Below, one piece after another: positions 55,550 through 64,000 of a DNA stretch of 64,000 nucleotides (positions are counted from its first letter, which is position 1; each line of letters opens with the position of its first letter). The translations under genes and the position numbers were made by a program. The notes under the pieces are model-generated. The model was given only the letters and a program-made list of their open reading frames with translations, did not search any database and was not told the origin of the DNA. The stretch spans positions 72,267 through 136,266 of the forward strand of contig NZ_JACDSF010000042.1 of NCBI RefSeq assembly GCF_013449685.1. The letters are read 5' to 3'. This stretch comes from Pectobacterium brasiliense (GTDB taxonomy: Bacteria; Pseudomonadota; Gammaproteobacteria; Enterobacterales; Enterobacteriaceae).

Positions 55550-55992
55550 GATTCTGCTTTCCTCTGTGAGGCCCGTTGGGCAAATTCATCCATTTGTTTT
55601 TGTTCTATTTTGTTTTCTTTGGCAAGCTGTCTTGTCAGTTCGCGATCCTGCAATTTTTCAAATGCGTTCAAGCGCTGCTGTTTTTCTTGCCAAATCTTCA
55701 TTGCTAAATCTAAACGTGATGTCCACTGCGAGAGCTGTTGCCTGTGTTGCTCAATGGCACTATCCAGCGTTCGGATGAACTGCTGATAATTTTGCCAAGT
55801 ATTATTCGCCATACCAGTGGACATCGTCGAGTTCAATTTTTGACGATAGTCATCCTGATAGTTTAACAGCATATTGAGCTGCTGCTCAGCCTGTTGATGT
55901 GCCTGGCGCACTTGACCCAACTGGCCTGCGGCTTTCTCAACGTCCTTCTGCGCCAGTTCGCGTAGTGTAACCAGCGGTGACTGGGTTTTCAT
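55546..55992 (-). CDS. fliJ: flagellar export chaperone escort protein FliJ
   Basis: A 148-residue coiled-coil protein, rich in Gln, Glu and Arg (QLGQVRQAHQQAEQQLNMLL). It binds the FliI ATPase ring and FlhA, resembling the stalk of a rotary ATPase. It starts 8 bases after fliI. Confidence 0.95.
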   Translation of the reverse strand: MKTQSPLVTLRELAQKDVEKAAGQLGQVRQAHQQAEQQLNMLLNYQDDYRQKLNSTMSTGMANNTWQNYQQFIRTLDSAIEQHRQQLSQWTSRLDLAMKIWQEKQQRLNAFEKLQDRELTRQLAKENKIEQKQMDEFAQRASQRKAES

Positions 55993-56000
55993 CTGCTCTC

Positions 56001-57374
56001 CTACTCATTACGAGGGAAAATAGTGTGCAACGCCTGGCAGGACTCTTCATAGTTACTTTGTTCAAACATGCCTTGCTGCAAAAAGGCTTCCAGGTGTGGG
56101 TAAAGCCGAATTGCTTTGTCGAGCATAGGGTCGCTGCCTGCTGCGTAGGCACCAACACTGACTAAATCACGGTTACGTTGGTAGCTGGATAGTAACTGTT
56201 TAAACTGCCTTACAGAAGCATAATGCCCCTCATCGATCAGCGCTGTCATCGCACGACTAATCGATGCTTCAATATCAATTGCCGGATAATGACCAGACTC
56301 AGCTAATTGACGTGATAGCACGATATGTCCGTCAAGGATGGCGCGAGCGGAGTCAGCGATAGGATCCTGCTGATCGTCACCTTCTGTTAGAACAGTATAG
56401 AAGGCGGTGACTGAACCACCTCCATGAATACCATTACCTGCGCGCTCTACTAGTGCAGGTAATTTGGCGAACACAGAAGGGGGATAACCCTTGGTCGCCG
56501 GCGGTTCCCCAATGGCTAACGCAATTTCACGCTGTGCCATGGCATAGCGCGTGAGTGAATCCATGATTAGCAGTACGTGATGACCACGATCGCGAAAATC
56601 TTCAGCAATACGCGTGGCATAGGCTGCCCCTTGCATCCTTAATAATGGAGAAACATCCGCTGGGGCGGCAATAACGACAGAGCGTGCTCGTCCTTCCGTG
56701 CCCAGAATATTCTCGATAAAATCTTTCACTTCTCGGCCACGTTCGCCGATAAGACCAACGACAATGACGTCAGCCTGAGTATAGCGCGCCATCATGCCCA
56801 ACAGCACACTTTTACCAACCCCTGAACCAGCAAACAAGCCCATTCGCTGCCCTCGACCTACGGTGAGCAAGGCATTGATGGCCCGGACACCCACATCAAG
56901 AACACTTTCGATTGGTGTTCGTTGCAATGGGTTAAACGGCGGTGTAATCAGCGGTGCGCGATAACCTGTATCAGGGGCGGGTAAACCATCCAGTGGTTTT
57001 GCGCTACCATCTAACACTCGTCCCAGCAATTCAGGGCCTAAGGGTAATTGCTTTCCTTGACTGCTGCTGTCTTGGCCAACGCGTGCGTAAACGCGCGCGC
57101 CAGGGGTAATACCTTCAACTTCTTCCAGCGGCATAAGAAAGAGTTTTTGTCCGTTGAAACCGACAACTTCGCTTTCGATTTCTTCAACTTGAGAGCCATT
57201 CTGCCGTTCGATGAGGCAGGTTGCTCCCAGCGGCATATGTAGCCCTGTTGCTTCTAATACCAAACCTGTTGCCCGGGTTAAGCGACCGTAACGACGCACT
57301 GAAGGGGTGTCATCAATACGCTTCTCAAATGAATCTAGAGAAGAAAGCCAGCGCCCAAGGCGTGAAGTCATCAT
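56001..57374 (-). CDS. fliI: flagellum-specific export ATPase FliI
   Basis: A 457-residue ATPase of the F1-beta type. The P-loop is [20 protein letters not shown], with [17 protein letters not shown] and [20 protein letters not shown] downstream. The hexamer sits under the export gate. The ATG at 57374 overlaps the fliH stop (ATGA) and gives the E. coli length; the next codon is also ATG and, with GGGAG 7 bases upstream, may be the real start. Confidence 0.97.
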   Translation of the reverse strand: MMTSRLGRWLSSLDSFEKRIDDTPSVRRYGRLTRATGLVLEATGLHMPLGATCLIERQNGSQVEEIESEVVGFNGQKLFLMPLEEVEGITPGARVYARVGQDSSSQGKQLPLGPELLGRVLDGSAKPLDGLPAPDTGYRAPLITPPFNPLQRTPIESVLDVGVRAINALLTVGRGQRMGLFAGSGVGKSVLLGMMARYTQADVIVVGLIGERGREVKDFIENILGTEGRARSVVIAAPADVSPLLRMQGAAYATRIAEDFRDRGHHVLLIMDSLTRYAMAQREIALAIGEPPATKGYPPSVFAKLPALVERAGNGIHGGGSVTAFYTVLTEGDDQQDPIADSARAILDGHIVLSRQLAESGHYPAIDIEASISRAMTALIDEGHYASVRQFKQLLSSYQRNRDLVSVGAYAAGSDPMLDKAIRLYPHLEAFLQQGMFEQSNYEESCQALHTIFPRNE

Positions 57375-58096
57375 AGTTCTCCCGGTGCGGCCAAACGGCA
57401 AAGTTCATGCCAGCGTGTTGCGAGACTGGCATCCAGATCGCCTTCTTCTGCGCTGACTTTACAGCCACCAGGGTGAAGCTGGTTATCGGCAAGCAATCTC
57501 CAACCGTGCAGGCTGAGTGTCGGACCCAAATATTGTTCAACACGTTCCAAGTCTGAAGGGTGAACGCGCAATTGTGTTTTACCTGAAAACATAGGTTCTT
57601 GTTGAATCAATTGCTGTATTTGACCGAGCAGGGCATTACCGTCACATACCGGAGGCTGCCCCAGAATCTGTTTGGCTGCGGTCAACGCTAATTGCATCAG
57701 ACGAGCAGGGATCACACTGTCGAGTGTATCCAGCGTCTGTTGGAATTCGGTGACCATTTGCTGCATCTGTTCGATGACAGGTTGTTGCTGCTGTAAGGCA
57801 TTTTGCAAACCCTGCTGCTGCCCCTGCGCTAATCCTTCCTGATAACCGGCGTCATAACCTTGTTGATGACCTTGCGTAAAACCCGTTTCTCGCGCCTGTT
57901 GCATTGTACTTTCACGCAGAGATGCGAGCTCATCCTCTACAGCAGAAAGGGCGCTTTCTTCAGAGAAACGTTCCATGTCCTGCAATTCAGGTTCATCATT
58001 GACCTGATAGGTTGGAACGGGCTTGGCAACGATCGGTGCAGCTAGATCGTTGAGTTGCCAAGGCTGCCAGGCCAGATTTTTGGGGGCATTAGACAT
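57371..58096 (-). CDS. fliH: flagellar export ATPase regulator FliH
   Basis: A 241-residue protein. The N-terminal [11 protein letters not shown] region with Trp pair contacts FliN and FlhA; Gly-rich repeats ([20 protein letters not shown]) form the glycine-spaced helix; the C-terminus binds FliI. I chose the ATG at 58096 (MSNAPKNL): GAGG is 6 bases upstream and it overlaps fliG by 8 bases. A longer start at 58114 would lie deeper in fliG. Confidence 0.94.
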   Translation of the reverse strand: MSNAPKNLAWQPWQLNDLAAPIVAKPVPTYQVNDEPELQDMERFSEESALSAVEDELASLRESTMQQARETGFTQGHQQGYDAGYQEGLAQGQQQGLQNALQQQQPVIEQMQQMVTEFQQTLDTLDSVIPARLMQLALTAAKQILGQPPVCDGNALLGQIQQLIQQEPMFSGKTQLRVHPSDLERVEQYLGPTLSLHGWRLLADNQLHPGGCKVSAEEGDLDASLATRWHELCRLAAPGEL

Positions 58097-59081
58097 AAGC
58101 ATCCTCGCCGCCACCGATAATCATCTCGCCGCTGTCTGCCAATCGACGGACGATAAGCAGAATGGCTTTCTGTTCGTTTTCGACCTGCGACATACGTACT
58201 GGACCGCGGGTAGAGAGATCGTCGCGAAGAATTTCCGCAGCACGTTGGGACATATTGCGCAGGAATTTCTCGCGTAAAGGCTCTTCTGCCCCTTTCAATG
58301 CCAACAGCAGAGACTCGGACTCGACTTCTTGCAGAAGGCGCTGGATGCTGCGGTCGTCCACCTCGACCAAATTTTCGAACAGGAACATTTCGTCGATAAT
58401 TTTCTGTGCCAGTTCGCCATCGAATTCGCGTACCGCATCGATAACCGCTTCTTCTTGCTGGGTTTTCATCAGGTTGATAATTTCAGCAGCAGTACGAACA
58501 CCACCCATTTTGCTGCGTTTGAGATTCTGACCATCCAGCAAGCCGTTCAGAACATCTGTCAATTCTGCCAGTGCAGAAGGCTGAACGCCGCCGAAGGTCG
58601 CGATACGTAGCATAACGTCATGCCGAAGACGTTCATCAAACAGGGCTAAGATATCGGCAGCCTGAGAACGTTTCAGATGCACCAAGATTGTTGCGATAAT
58701 CTGTGGGTGTTCGTCGCGAATAAGGTCTGCGGCAATCTGCGGCTCCATGAAGTTGAGTGTTTCCATCCCACTCGTCGAGTCGCGGCTTTCCAGAATATCT
58801 TCCAACAGACTAGACGCACGCTCTTCGCCGAGGGCTTTGACAAGCACTGAGCGAAGGTAGTCACCCGCATTCACACTGAGCGCGGCATATTGCTCCGAGT
58901 CAGCCTCAAATTCCTTGAGGATTTCTACTAGTTGTTGGTGTGACACCTGGCGCATATTCGCCATTGCAGAACTAAGGTGTTGTACTTCTTTAGCCGAAAG
59001 ATGAGTAAACACTTCTGCTGCACGGTCTTCACCAATGGTCATCAATAATATGGCGCTTTTTTCTGTTCCTGTCAGGGTCAT
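58089..59081 (-). CDS. fliG: flagellar motor switch protein FliG
   Basis: A 330-residue C-ring protein. The N-terminal domain ([20 protein letters not shown]) binds FliF, the middle domain has the EHPQ motif in [16 protein letters not shown], and the C-terminal domain carries charged residues that meet MotA. It generates torque. It overlaps fliF by four bases. Confidence 0.98.
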   Translation of the reverse strand: MTLTGTEKSAILLMTIGEDRAAEVFTHLSAKEVQHLSSAMANMRQVSHQQLVEILKEFEADSEQYAALSVNAGDYLRSVLVKALGEERASSLLEDILESRDSTSGMETLNFMEPQIAADLIRDEHPQIIATILVHLKRSQAADILALFDERLRHDVMLRIATFGGVQPSALAELTDVLNGLLDGQNLKRSKMGGVRTAAEIINLMKTQQEEAVIDAVREFDGELAQKIIDEMFLFENLVEVDDRSIQRLLQEVESESLLLALKGAEEPLREKFLRNMSQRAAEILRDDLSTRGPVRMSQVENEQKAILLIVRRLADSGEMIIGGGEDAYV

Positions 59082-60793
59082 AGTTCACTACTCATCCATT
59101 GGCGAATCACCAGAGCAACCACGCGTGGGTCATTTTCGGCCAGTTCACGTATCCGGTTACTTTGCATTTCCGCACTAACACGTTGTTGAGATTTCCGTTG
59201 TTGCTCAACTTCAGAGGTACTGAGATTAACAACGACATCATCATTGCCCTTATTAAGGGTAGTAGCCGCCAGTGCCGCTTCTTGTTGCTGTGCTTTTCTC
59301 TGCAATTGCGGACGAACCAGCTTACGCCACAGAATCCAGGCAACGATCAGGACCAGCAGCCAGCGGCCAGCTTCTATCAGGAGATCGAAGAATGCCTGTT
59401 TTTGCCAGAACGGGAGTTCGCCAGAACCGTCGGTGCTGTCCATAAATGGCGTATTAACGACATTTAATGTATCGCCGCGTTCAGCAGAGAAGCCCATTGC
59501 TTCACGTGCTACCGTTTCAATCTGTTTGATCTGCTCTTCTGTCAGTGCAACGGGTTTGCCGTCCTCACCGGGAGGCTGGTAGTTAACAATAACCGCCGCA
59601 GACAAGCGCTTTACACCACCTGTGCTGTGTTTGGTATGTAAAATCGTCTTGTCGACTTCATAGTTGGTTGTTGCATCATTGCGAACATTTGATGTTTGAA
59701 TAACGGTATTCGCATTTGCCCCATTAGCTTGGGTACCTGCCGCATTGTTTTGGTTCTGTTGGCCAGCCTGATTGTTCGCATTAGCATTATTTGGCGGCGT
59801 TGCGATAGGCGCTGTAGGCGCTGGTGTAGGCTGATTAGTTAATGCACCTGGGACGCCACCGACGTTCGGGCCTCCTCTTTGCTCACTTTGGCTGGTTTGT
59901 TGAGAGCGAACCGCTGCTTTATCTGGCGGTTGGTTGGGTTGATATTGCTCATCAGTTTGTTCGCGAGCAGAGAAATCGATTTGTGCGGTGACTTGGGCAT
60001 GTACGTTGCCCATACCAACCATTGGCGCGATGATTGACTCTATACGGCGCTGGTACATCGCTTCGACTTCGTTGCTGTACTTCAGTTGCGCAGCGTTCAG
60101 ATCGCGGCCGCTGCCGCCAGCCTGAGTTAACAGGCGACCCGTCTGATCAACAACCGTGACATTGTCTGGTGGCAGGCCAGCAACACTGCTGGAAACCATA
60201 TAAACGATGGAATTGATTTGCCCTTCATCTAATGCACGACCAGGCTGTAATGTCAGAGTGACAGAAGAAGAGGGGGCTTTTTGCTCACGAACGAACAGCG
60301 AAGGCTTTGGTATGGCAAGATGAACTCGCGCATTCTGAACAGGGCCGAGCGTTTCTATCGTTCTGGACAGTTCACCTTCCAGCGCACGCTGGTAATTAAT
60401 TTGCTCGCTGAATTGGCTGATGCCAAATTTTTCCTGATCGAGCAATTCAAAGCCAACGGCGCCACCTTTTGGCAGCCCTAATTGAGCCAGTCGGAGTCGG
60501 GTCTCATAGACATTGGCGGCAGGGATCATGATCGCCCCGCCATTTTCCGCAAAGCGATAAGGGATATTCAGCTTCGTTAATTCACTGACAATCGCACCAC
60601 CGTCACGGTCATTGATATTGCTATAAAGCACGCGATAGTCTGGGCCTTTGGCCCATAGCGTCAACGCAACAACGATTGCAATGGTCGCAGCAGCTGCGAT
60701 CAATAGCGGAATTTTCGGATTGGCGCGTAACCGGTTGAGTATTTCGCCAAAGCTATTCTTACCGGTAGCGGAGCCGGTTAATGAGGCGTTCAT
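59078..60793 (-). CDS. fliF: flagellar MS-ring protein FliF
   Basis: A 571-residue inner-membrane ring protein with membrane segments near 34-52 ([20 protein letters not shown]) and 455-475 ([19 protein letters not shown]). The periplasmic ring-building domains lie between, with an Asn/Gln/Pro-rich stretch near 300-360. The C-terminal tail ([19 protein letters not shown]) binds FliG. It heads the fliFGHIJK operon, divergent from fliE. Confidence 0.97.
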   Translation of the reverse strand: MNASLTGSATGKNSFGEILNRLRANPKIPLLIAAAATIAIVVALTLWAKGPDYRVLYSNINDRDGGAIVSELTKLNIPYRFAENGGAIMIPAANVYETRLRLAQLGLPKGGAVGFELLDQEKFGISQFSEQINYQRALEGELSRTIETLGPVQNARVHLAIPKPSLFVREQKAPSSSVTLTLQPGRALDEGQINSIVYMVSSSVAGLPPDNVTVVDQTGRLLTQAGGSGRDLNAAQLKYSNEVEAMYQRRIESIIAPMVGMGNVHAQVTAQIDFSAREQTDEQYQPNQPPDKAAVRSQQTSQSEQRGGPNVGGVPGALTNQPTPAPTAPIATPPNNANANNQAGQQNQNNAAGTQANGANANTVIQTSNVRNDATTNYEVDKTILHTKHSTGGVKRLSAAVIVNYQPPGEDGKPVALTEEQIKQIETVAREAMGFSAERGDTLNVVNTPFMDSTDGSGELPFWQKQAFFDLLIEAGRWLLVLIVAWILWRKLVRPQLQRKAQQQEAALAATTLNKGNDDVVVNLSTSEVEQQRKSQQRVSAEMQSNRIRELAENDPRVVALVIRQWMSSEL

Positions 60794-60858
60794 ACTCTAT
60801 CTCTGCTTGGTTGTTGAACGATATACTTAACGTTGTGACGTGACAAAACAGAACTCCC

Positions 60859-60872
60859 TGATTGCGCAATCA
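60859..60872. promoter_or_regulatory. perfect 14-bp palindrome in the fliF-fliE divergent region
   Basis: TGATTGCGCAATCA is fully self-complementary, 66 bases before fliF. It may bind a dimeric regulator. It does not look like an FlhDC box. Confidence 0.5.
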
Positions 60873-60964
60873 ATGAAACATTTCGCCTACATTTGTGGGC
60901 ATGTCATTATTTTCCGTAAAAGAAAAATCGATGGGTCGATAAGGTAGCATTTTTCACGTTAATT

Positions 60965-60987
60965 ACCCCATTTAGACGAAATGGGGT
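60965..60987. promoter_or_regulatory. inverted repeat in the fliF-fliE divergent region
   Basis: ACCCCATTT and AAATGGGGT form perfect 9-bp arms around 5 bases, 65 bases before fliE. It is placed where an operator or 5' hairpin of fliE would be. Confidence 0.5.
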
Positions 60988-61051
60988 GTGATAGGGTATC
61001 GCTGTCATAAGTGTATATGAAAAAGCCTAATCAGCATTTTAGCGAGGTGTT

Positions 61052-61366
61052 ATGTCTGTTCAAGGTATTGATGGCGTTTTACAGCAAATGCAGGTCAAAG
61101 CGCTGCAGGCGGCTGACACGCCAATAGCCAGGCCATCGGTAGAACCTGGTTTTGCCAGTGAGCTGAAGGCCGCGCTCGATAAGATCAGCGATACGCAACA
61201 GGTCGCGCGTGCTCAGGGTGAAAAATTCACCATGGGCGTTCCGGGTGTCGCATTGAATGATGTAATGGTGGATTTGCAGAAATCATCCATTTCAATGCAG
61301 ATGGGCATCCAGGTGCGTAACAAACTGGTGTCGGCGTATCAGGAAGTAATGAATATGTCTGTTTGA
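61052..61366 (+). CDS. fliE: flagellar hook-basal body protein FliE
   Basis: A 104-residue helical protein joining the MS ring to the rod. [20 protein letters not shown] and [20 protein letters not shown] are family features. GAGG is 5 bases before the ATG. It is a single gene divergent from fliF, as in E. coli. Confidence 0.96.
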   Translation: MSVQGIDGVLQQMQVKALQAADTPIARPSVEPGFASELKAALDKISDTQQVARAQGEKFTMGVPGVALNDVMVDLQKSSISMQMGIQVRNKLVSAYQEVMNMSV

Positions 61367-61383
61367 TATCATTTAATGATATC
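61365..61383. repeat. palindrome at the end of fliE
   Basis: GATATCAT and ATGATATC flank TTA, overlapping the fliE stop. AT-rich and without a T-run, so a weak 3' structure at most. Confidence 0.4.
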
Positions 61384-61553
61384 TGGCTGTAATGATTAAC
61401 GTTATTGCACGTCATTTTACTGTTCATCAATGAGGTGACGTGTGATTTTCATCTGTAGTAGTTTTCTACTTAGATCTTCCTTTTCTTCGTCACGAACTGA
61501 TCTCTTGCTGTGCTAATTGTTGAGAACTTGTATGAAAATTTTCCGCTATGGAT

Positions 61554-61584
61554 AAAAAACGCGCTTCGTATAAACAGAAGCGCG
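61554..61584 (-). terminator. Rho-independent terminator of fliDST
   Basis: On the minus strand CGCGCTTC pairs with GAAGCGCG around a 9-base loop and runs directly into TTTTTT. It lies about 30 bases after the fliT stop. Confidence 0.9.
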
Positions 61585-61613
61585 ACGGTGAGAGGGGGAT
61601 AATTTATAGAACA

Positions 61614-61994
61614 CTACGATCGCGTTTCGTCAGGTAAAGGCTCACCAGGTAGCAGTCGCTGGCCTGCAAATTCACCATAAGTCGTATTAATTGACTTTCG
61701 CTTCAGTGACTGCCCCATTAACGAACTTAATTCATCCATCCGCTTCTGCAGAAGTTGTTTTACTTTCGCTTCATTATCCATCACTTCCTGCAAAATTTGT
61801 CGCAGATGCAGTCGCACCATACTGTCAATTTCGTCAGGAATTGGCGCATTAACTAAGCCTTCGACGGACTGAACATAAACAATCTCTTGCTCAACCAACG
61901 TATCCCACTGGCCGCTGACGGCCAAATGAAGAATTTTTTGACTCAGAGACAAAAGCTGTTGGTAATCTTTTAGAAGCCGATGGGGTGAGGCCAT
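61614..61994 (-). CDS. fliT: flagellar export chaperone FliT
   Basis: A 126-residue helical protein with the FliT pattern LLKDYQQLLSLSQKILHLAV and VRLHLRQILQEVMDNEAKVK. It escorts FliD and can bind FlhD4C2 to lower early gene expression. It starts at the last base of the fliS stop (TAATG). Confidence 0.92.
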   Translation of the reverse strand: MASPHRLLKDYQQLLSLSQKILHLAVSGQWDTLVEQEIVYVQSVEGLVNAPIPDEIDSMVRLHLRQILQEVMDNEAKVKQLLQKRMDELSSLMGQSLKRKSINTTYGEFAGQRLLPGEPLPDETRS

Positions 61995-62404
61995 TAACGT
62001 ACTTCCTGCTCTGGTTTGTAATTAGGGCCGATTTGCCGCCAGGCATCAGCGATATTTTCCAACAATGCTTCGACTTCCTCTATCGCTTTGGGATCGTTAT
62101 GTAAGTTGGCAATCAACAAACGTTGAGACATGTAGTCGTAGAGGGCGGACAGGTTTTCAACTAATTCGCCGCCTCTGTCCATATCCAGCCCAGCTTTGAG
62201 CCCGTTATTGATAATGTTGATCGCTTTAGATAACGCCATGCCTTTGCCCGGGATATTGCCTTGCTCCATGAGAATACGCGCACGCACCATTGCACTGCGC
62301 GCACCATCAAACAACATGACGATAAGCTGGTGTGGGCTTGCGCTCATCACACTGCTCTCGAGGCCTACCTGAGCGTAGGCCTGACTGCCTTTCATATTGT
62401 ACAT
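61994..62404 (-). CDS. fliS: flagellin export chaperone FliS
   Basis: A 136-residue four-helix protein, MYNMKGSQAYAQVGLESSVM with SASPHQLIVMLFDGARSAMV, matching E. coli FliS in length and pattern. It holds flagellin unfolded until export. The ATG at 62404 has AGGT upstream; a GTG one codon earlier is unlikely. It follows fliD by 30 bases. Confidence 0.96.
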   Translation of the reverse strand: MYNMKGSQAYAQVGLESSVMSASPHQLIVMLFDGARSAMVRARILMEQGNIPGKGMALSKAINIINNGLKAGLDMDRGGELVENLSALYDYMSQRLLIANLHNDPKAIEEVEALLENIADAWRQIGPNYKPEQEVR

Positions 62405-62434
62405 CACGCTACCTATCTTTCTTTCATCTAAAAT

Positions 62435-63823
62435 TTAGAGTTTAGAGAACATGCTCGTTAACTGATTGGCCGTGCTGGTCATATTAGACATTGCTTTATC
62501 CAATTCAGTGAACTGCTTCTGGTATCGAGCAATAGTCTGCTCAATACTAGCGCTGACCTGTGTGTTCTGAGCTTCTAATGATTTCAATGTTTTGTTGAGG
62601 CTATCTTCCTTCGTCTTAATCGTCCCTTCTTTTGTATCAAGCACTTCTTTAAGATAGCTACGAGTTTGTGTCGCGAACCCTGTTTTTTCATTGTCGCCCA
62701 CGAAAAACGTTTGGACTTTCCCTGGCTCTTCTTTTAAGGCTTTCTCGAGTTTGGTATTGTCTATTTCTAGTTTCCCGGTTTTAAAATTCTGTGTAATACC
62801 TAAGTCGGCGAGAATTCTAAATTCTCCACTTGCACTCTGAACGCTGGTAAGTTGGGCTTTAAGTTGATTTTGAATGCCACGAATAGTTGAGTCACCGATC
62901 AATGCTCCGTTAGTGCTGGATTGTTCCTCTCCCGCATCAACGGCAGTATACTTGGTCTGTGTTGTTATCGTATCTTGCAGAGTATTGTAAGTATCAACCC
63001 ATGCCTTAACGGCATCTTTCATACCCGTAATATCTTGGTCGATAGTTAAGGTTTCTGGTTTATCGGTTTCCGTTTTTGCTTGGAGTGTGAGCGTTACACC
63101 TTCAAATGCATCGTCAATCGTATTACTTTGGCGCTCAATTTCGATATTGTTTGCAATAATTACTGCGTTTTGTGCCGCGACTTTTTCGGTTGTTGAACCA
63201 AGAATACTTCCGCTATCTGTTAATGTAATTTCGCCTTTTTCGCCAGTATTCTTAGCACTTAACATGAGGTAGTATTCGTTATCTTTTGCTTTTACTACAC
63301 TTGCATTTACGCCGCCATTTGCCTTATTAATTGCATCACGTACGTCATTAAGTGACGTTTTACCGCCTTCAATGTTGATTGTCAGTGATTTTCCGTCAGC
63401 TTGCTCGATCTTAAGCGTCGTATCTGTTGCACTTAGTGCGGTTGTTGTGCTGGTTTGTAGTGAAGACGTAATTGAGTGCGCTTGCGCTAATTGTTTCACT
63501 TCAACGCTATAGCTACCGGCTACCGCTTTGCTAGCTGTTGTGGCTGTGAAAGCTTTATTGGTAGTGGCCACTTTAGTATTGGTAATACCGTCGATAGAGC
63601 CTGTAACTATCCCAAAAGACTCTGATTTGGCTAGCGTATTGTTCGCAGTATTGAATTTATCGAGCGCACTTTTAAGCGAGCTAACACCAGTAAGCTGAGC
63701 TTTATAGCTGGCTTGCTGGGTGGTAATCGGTGTTAAACGCTGATTTTCAGCTGTTCTTAGATTAGTTAACAGCGTTGATAAATCTAGACCTGAGCCTACA
63801 CCTAACGAAGAAACACTTGCCAT
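62435..63823 (-). CDS. fliD: flagellar filament cap protein FliD
   Basis: A 462-residue protein (HAP2). The N-terminal LGVGSGLDLSTLLTNLRTAE and C-terminal helix QKQFTELDKAMSNMTSTANQ-type region are the conserved ends; the middle is Thr/Ser-rich and surface exposed. It caps the filament and folds flagellin into place. It is the first gene of fliDST and has a sigma-28 promoter. Confidence 0.96.
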   Translation of the reverse strand: MASVSSLGVGSGLDLSTLLTNLRTAENQRLTPITTQQASYKAQLTGVSSLKSALDKFNTANNTLAKSESFGIVTGSIDGITNTKVATTNKAFTATTASKAVAGSYSVEVKQLAQAHSITSSLQTSTTTALSATDTTLKIEQADGKSLTINIEGGKTSLNDVRDAINKANGGVNASVVKAKDNEYYLMLSAKNTGEKGEITLTDSGSILGSTTEKVAAQNAVIIANNIEIERQSNTIDDAFEGVTLTLQAKTETDKPETLTIDQDITGMKDAVKAWVDTYNTLQDTITTQTKYTAVDAGEEQSSTNGALIGDSTIRGIQNQLKAQLTSVQSASGEFRILADLGITQNFKTGKLEIDNTKLEKALKEEPGKVQTFFVGDNEKTGFATQTRSYLKEVLDTKEGTIKTKEDSLNKTLKSLEAQNTQVSASIEQTIARYQKQFTELDKAMSNMTSTANQLTSMFSKL

Positions 63824-63865
63824 GATCGAATCCTTTTATTCAGAATTTAGCTGTTTATACTGTAG

Positions 63866-63892
63866 TTATCGGCAACGCTGCTTATAAGTTTA
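63866..63892 (-). promoter_or_regulatory. sigma-28 promoter of fliDST
   Basis: On the minus strand TAAACTTA, 11 bases, then a perfect GCCGATAA. It lies 43 bases before fliD. The divergent gene beyond the window edge is probably fliC. Confidence 0.88.
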
Positions 63893-64000
63893 GCACGATA
63901 AGATGAGTAATAATCTTCTTCTAATATTTGTGCTAGGCTGTGTCCCTTAACTTAACAACCGCTTCAAAAATAGCCTGATCGCCGCCAGTTTTAGCATACT

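Overview
The window looks like chromosome of a soft-rot enterobacterium, most likely Pectobacterium. Three things point there. The chemotaxis and flagellar proteins read as close relatives of the E. coli proteins. There is an ExpR2/VirR-type LuxR regulator. There is a globin-coupled diguanylate cyclase whose key residues fall at Tyr57, Ser82 and Arg377, the numbering I recall for the Pectobacterium carotovorum sensor PccGCS. These are recognition calls made without a database search.

Left part (1-21.8 kb) is accessory and metabolic. It starts with a sulfate-ester module: a truncated arylsulfotransferase, an ABC ATPase and a fused double permease on the minus strand, a divergent binding protein, and a LysR regulator. 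Then come the orphan LuxR-type regulator, a decayed IS3-family transposase tail, cheV, yghU, a toxin gene gutted by an internal deletion beside an intact antitoxin, a PLP enzyme/ArsR pair, an MFS/MerR pair, a 6-phospho-beta-glucosidase, a broken DUF2235 lipase-like lipoprotein, two small genes, the globin-GGDEF gene, dsrB, a methyl-accepting chemotaxis protein (MCP) and an EamA transporter.

Right part (21.8-64 kb) is the motility locus. On the plus strand: flhDC behind a long leader with a CRP-type site, motAB-cheAW, a tsr-like receptor, cheRBYZ and flhBAE. flgN-flgM-flgA run on the minus strand, flgBCDEFGHIJ and flgKL on the plus strand, then fliRQPONML and fliKJIHGF on the minus strand, fliE on the plus strand, and fliD-fliS-fliT on the minus strand. 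fliC, fliA and fliZ are not present; fliC is probably just beyond the right edge.

The logic is the usual enterobacterial cascade. FlhD4C2 switches on basal body and hook genes. FlgM holds sigma-28 until the hook is complete. Late genes then follow: four sigma-28 promoter matches are visible, before tsr, flgM, flgK and fliD. MotAB drives rotation and the Che proteins bias it. Between the genes lie ERIC-type repeats, several perfect inverted repeats and a pair of mutually exclusive hairpins between flgG and flgH. I did not find a clearly new multi-gene system. The least explained items are the gene set around the broken lipase, the gutted toxin locus and the intergenic RNA structures.
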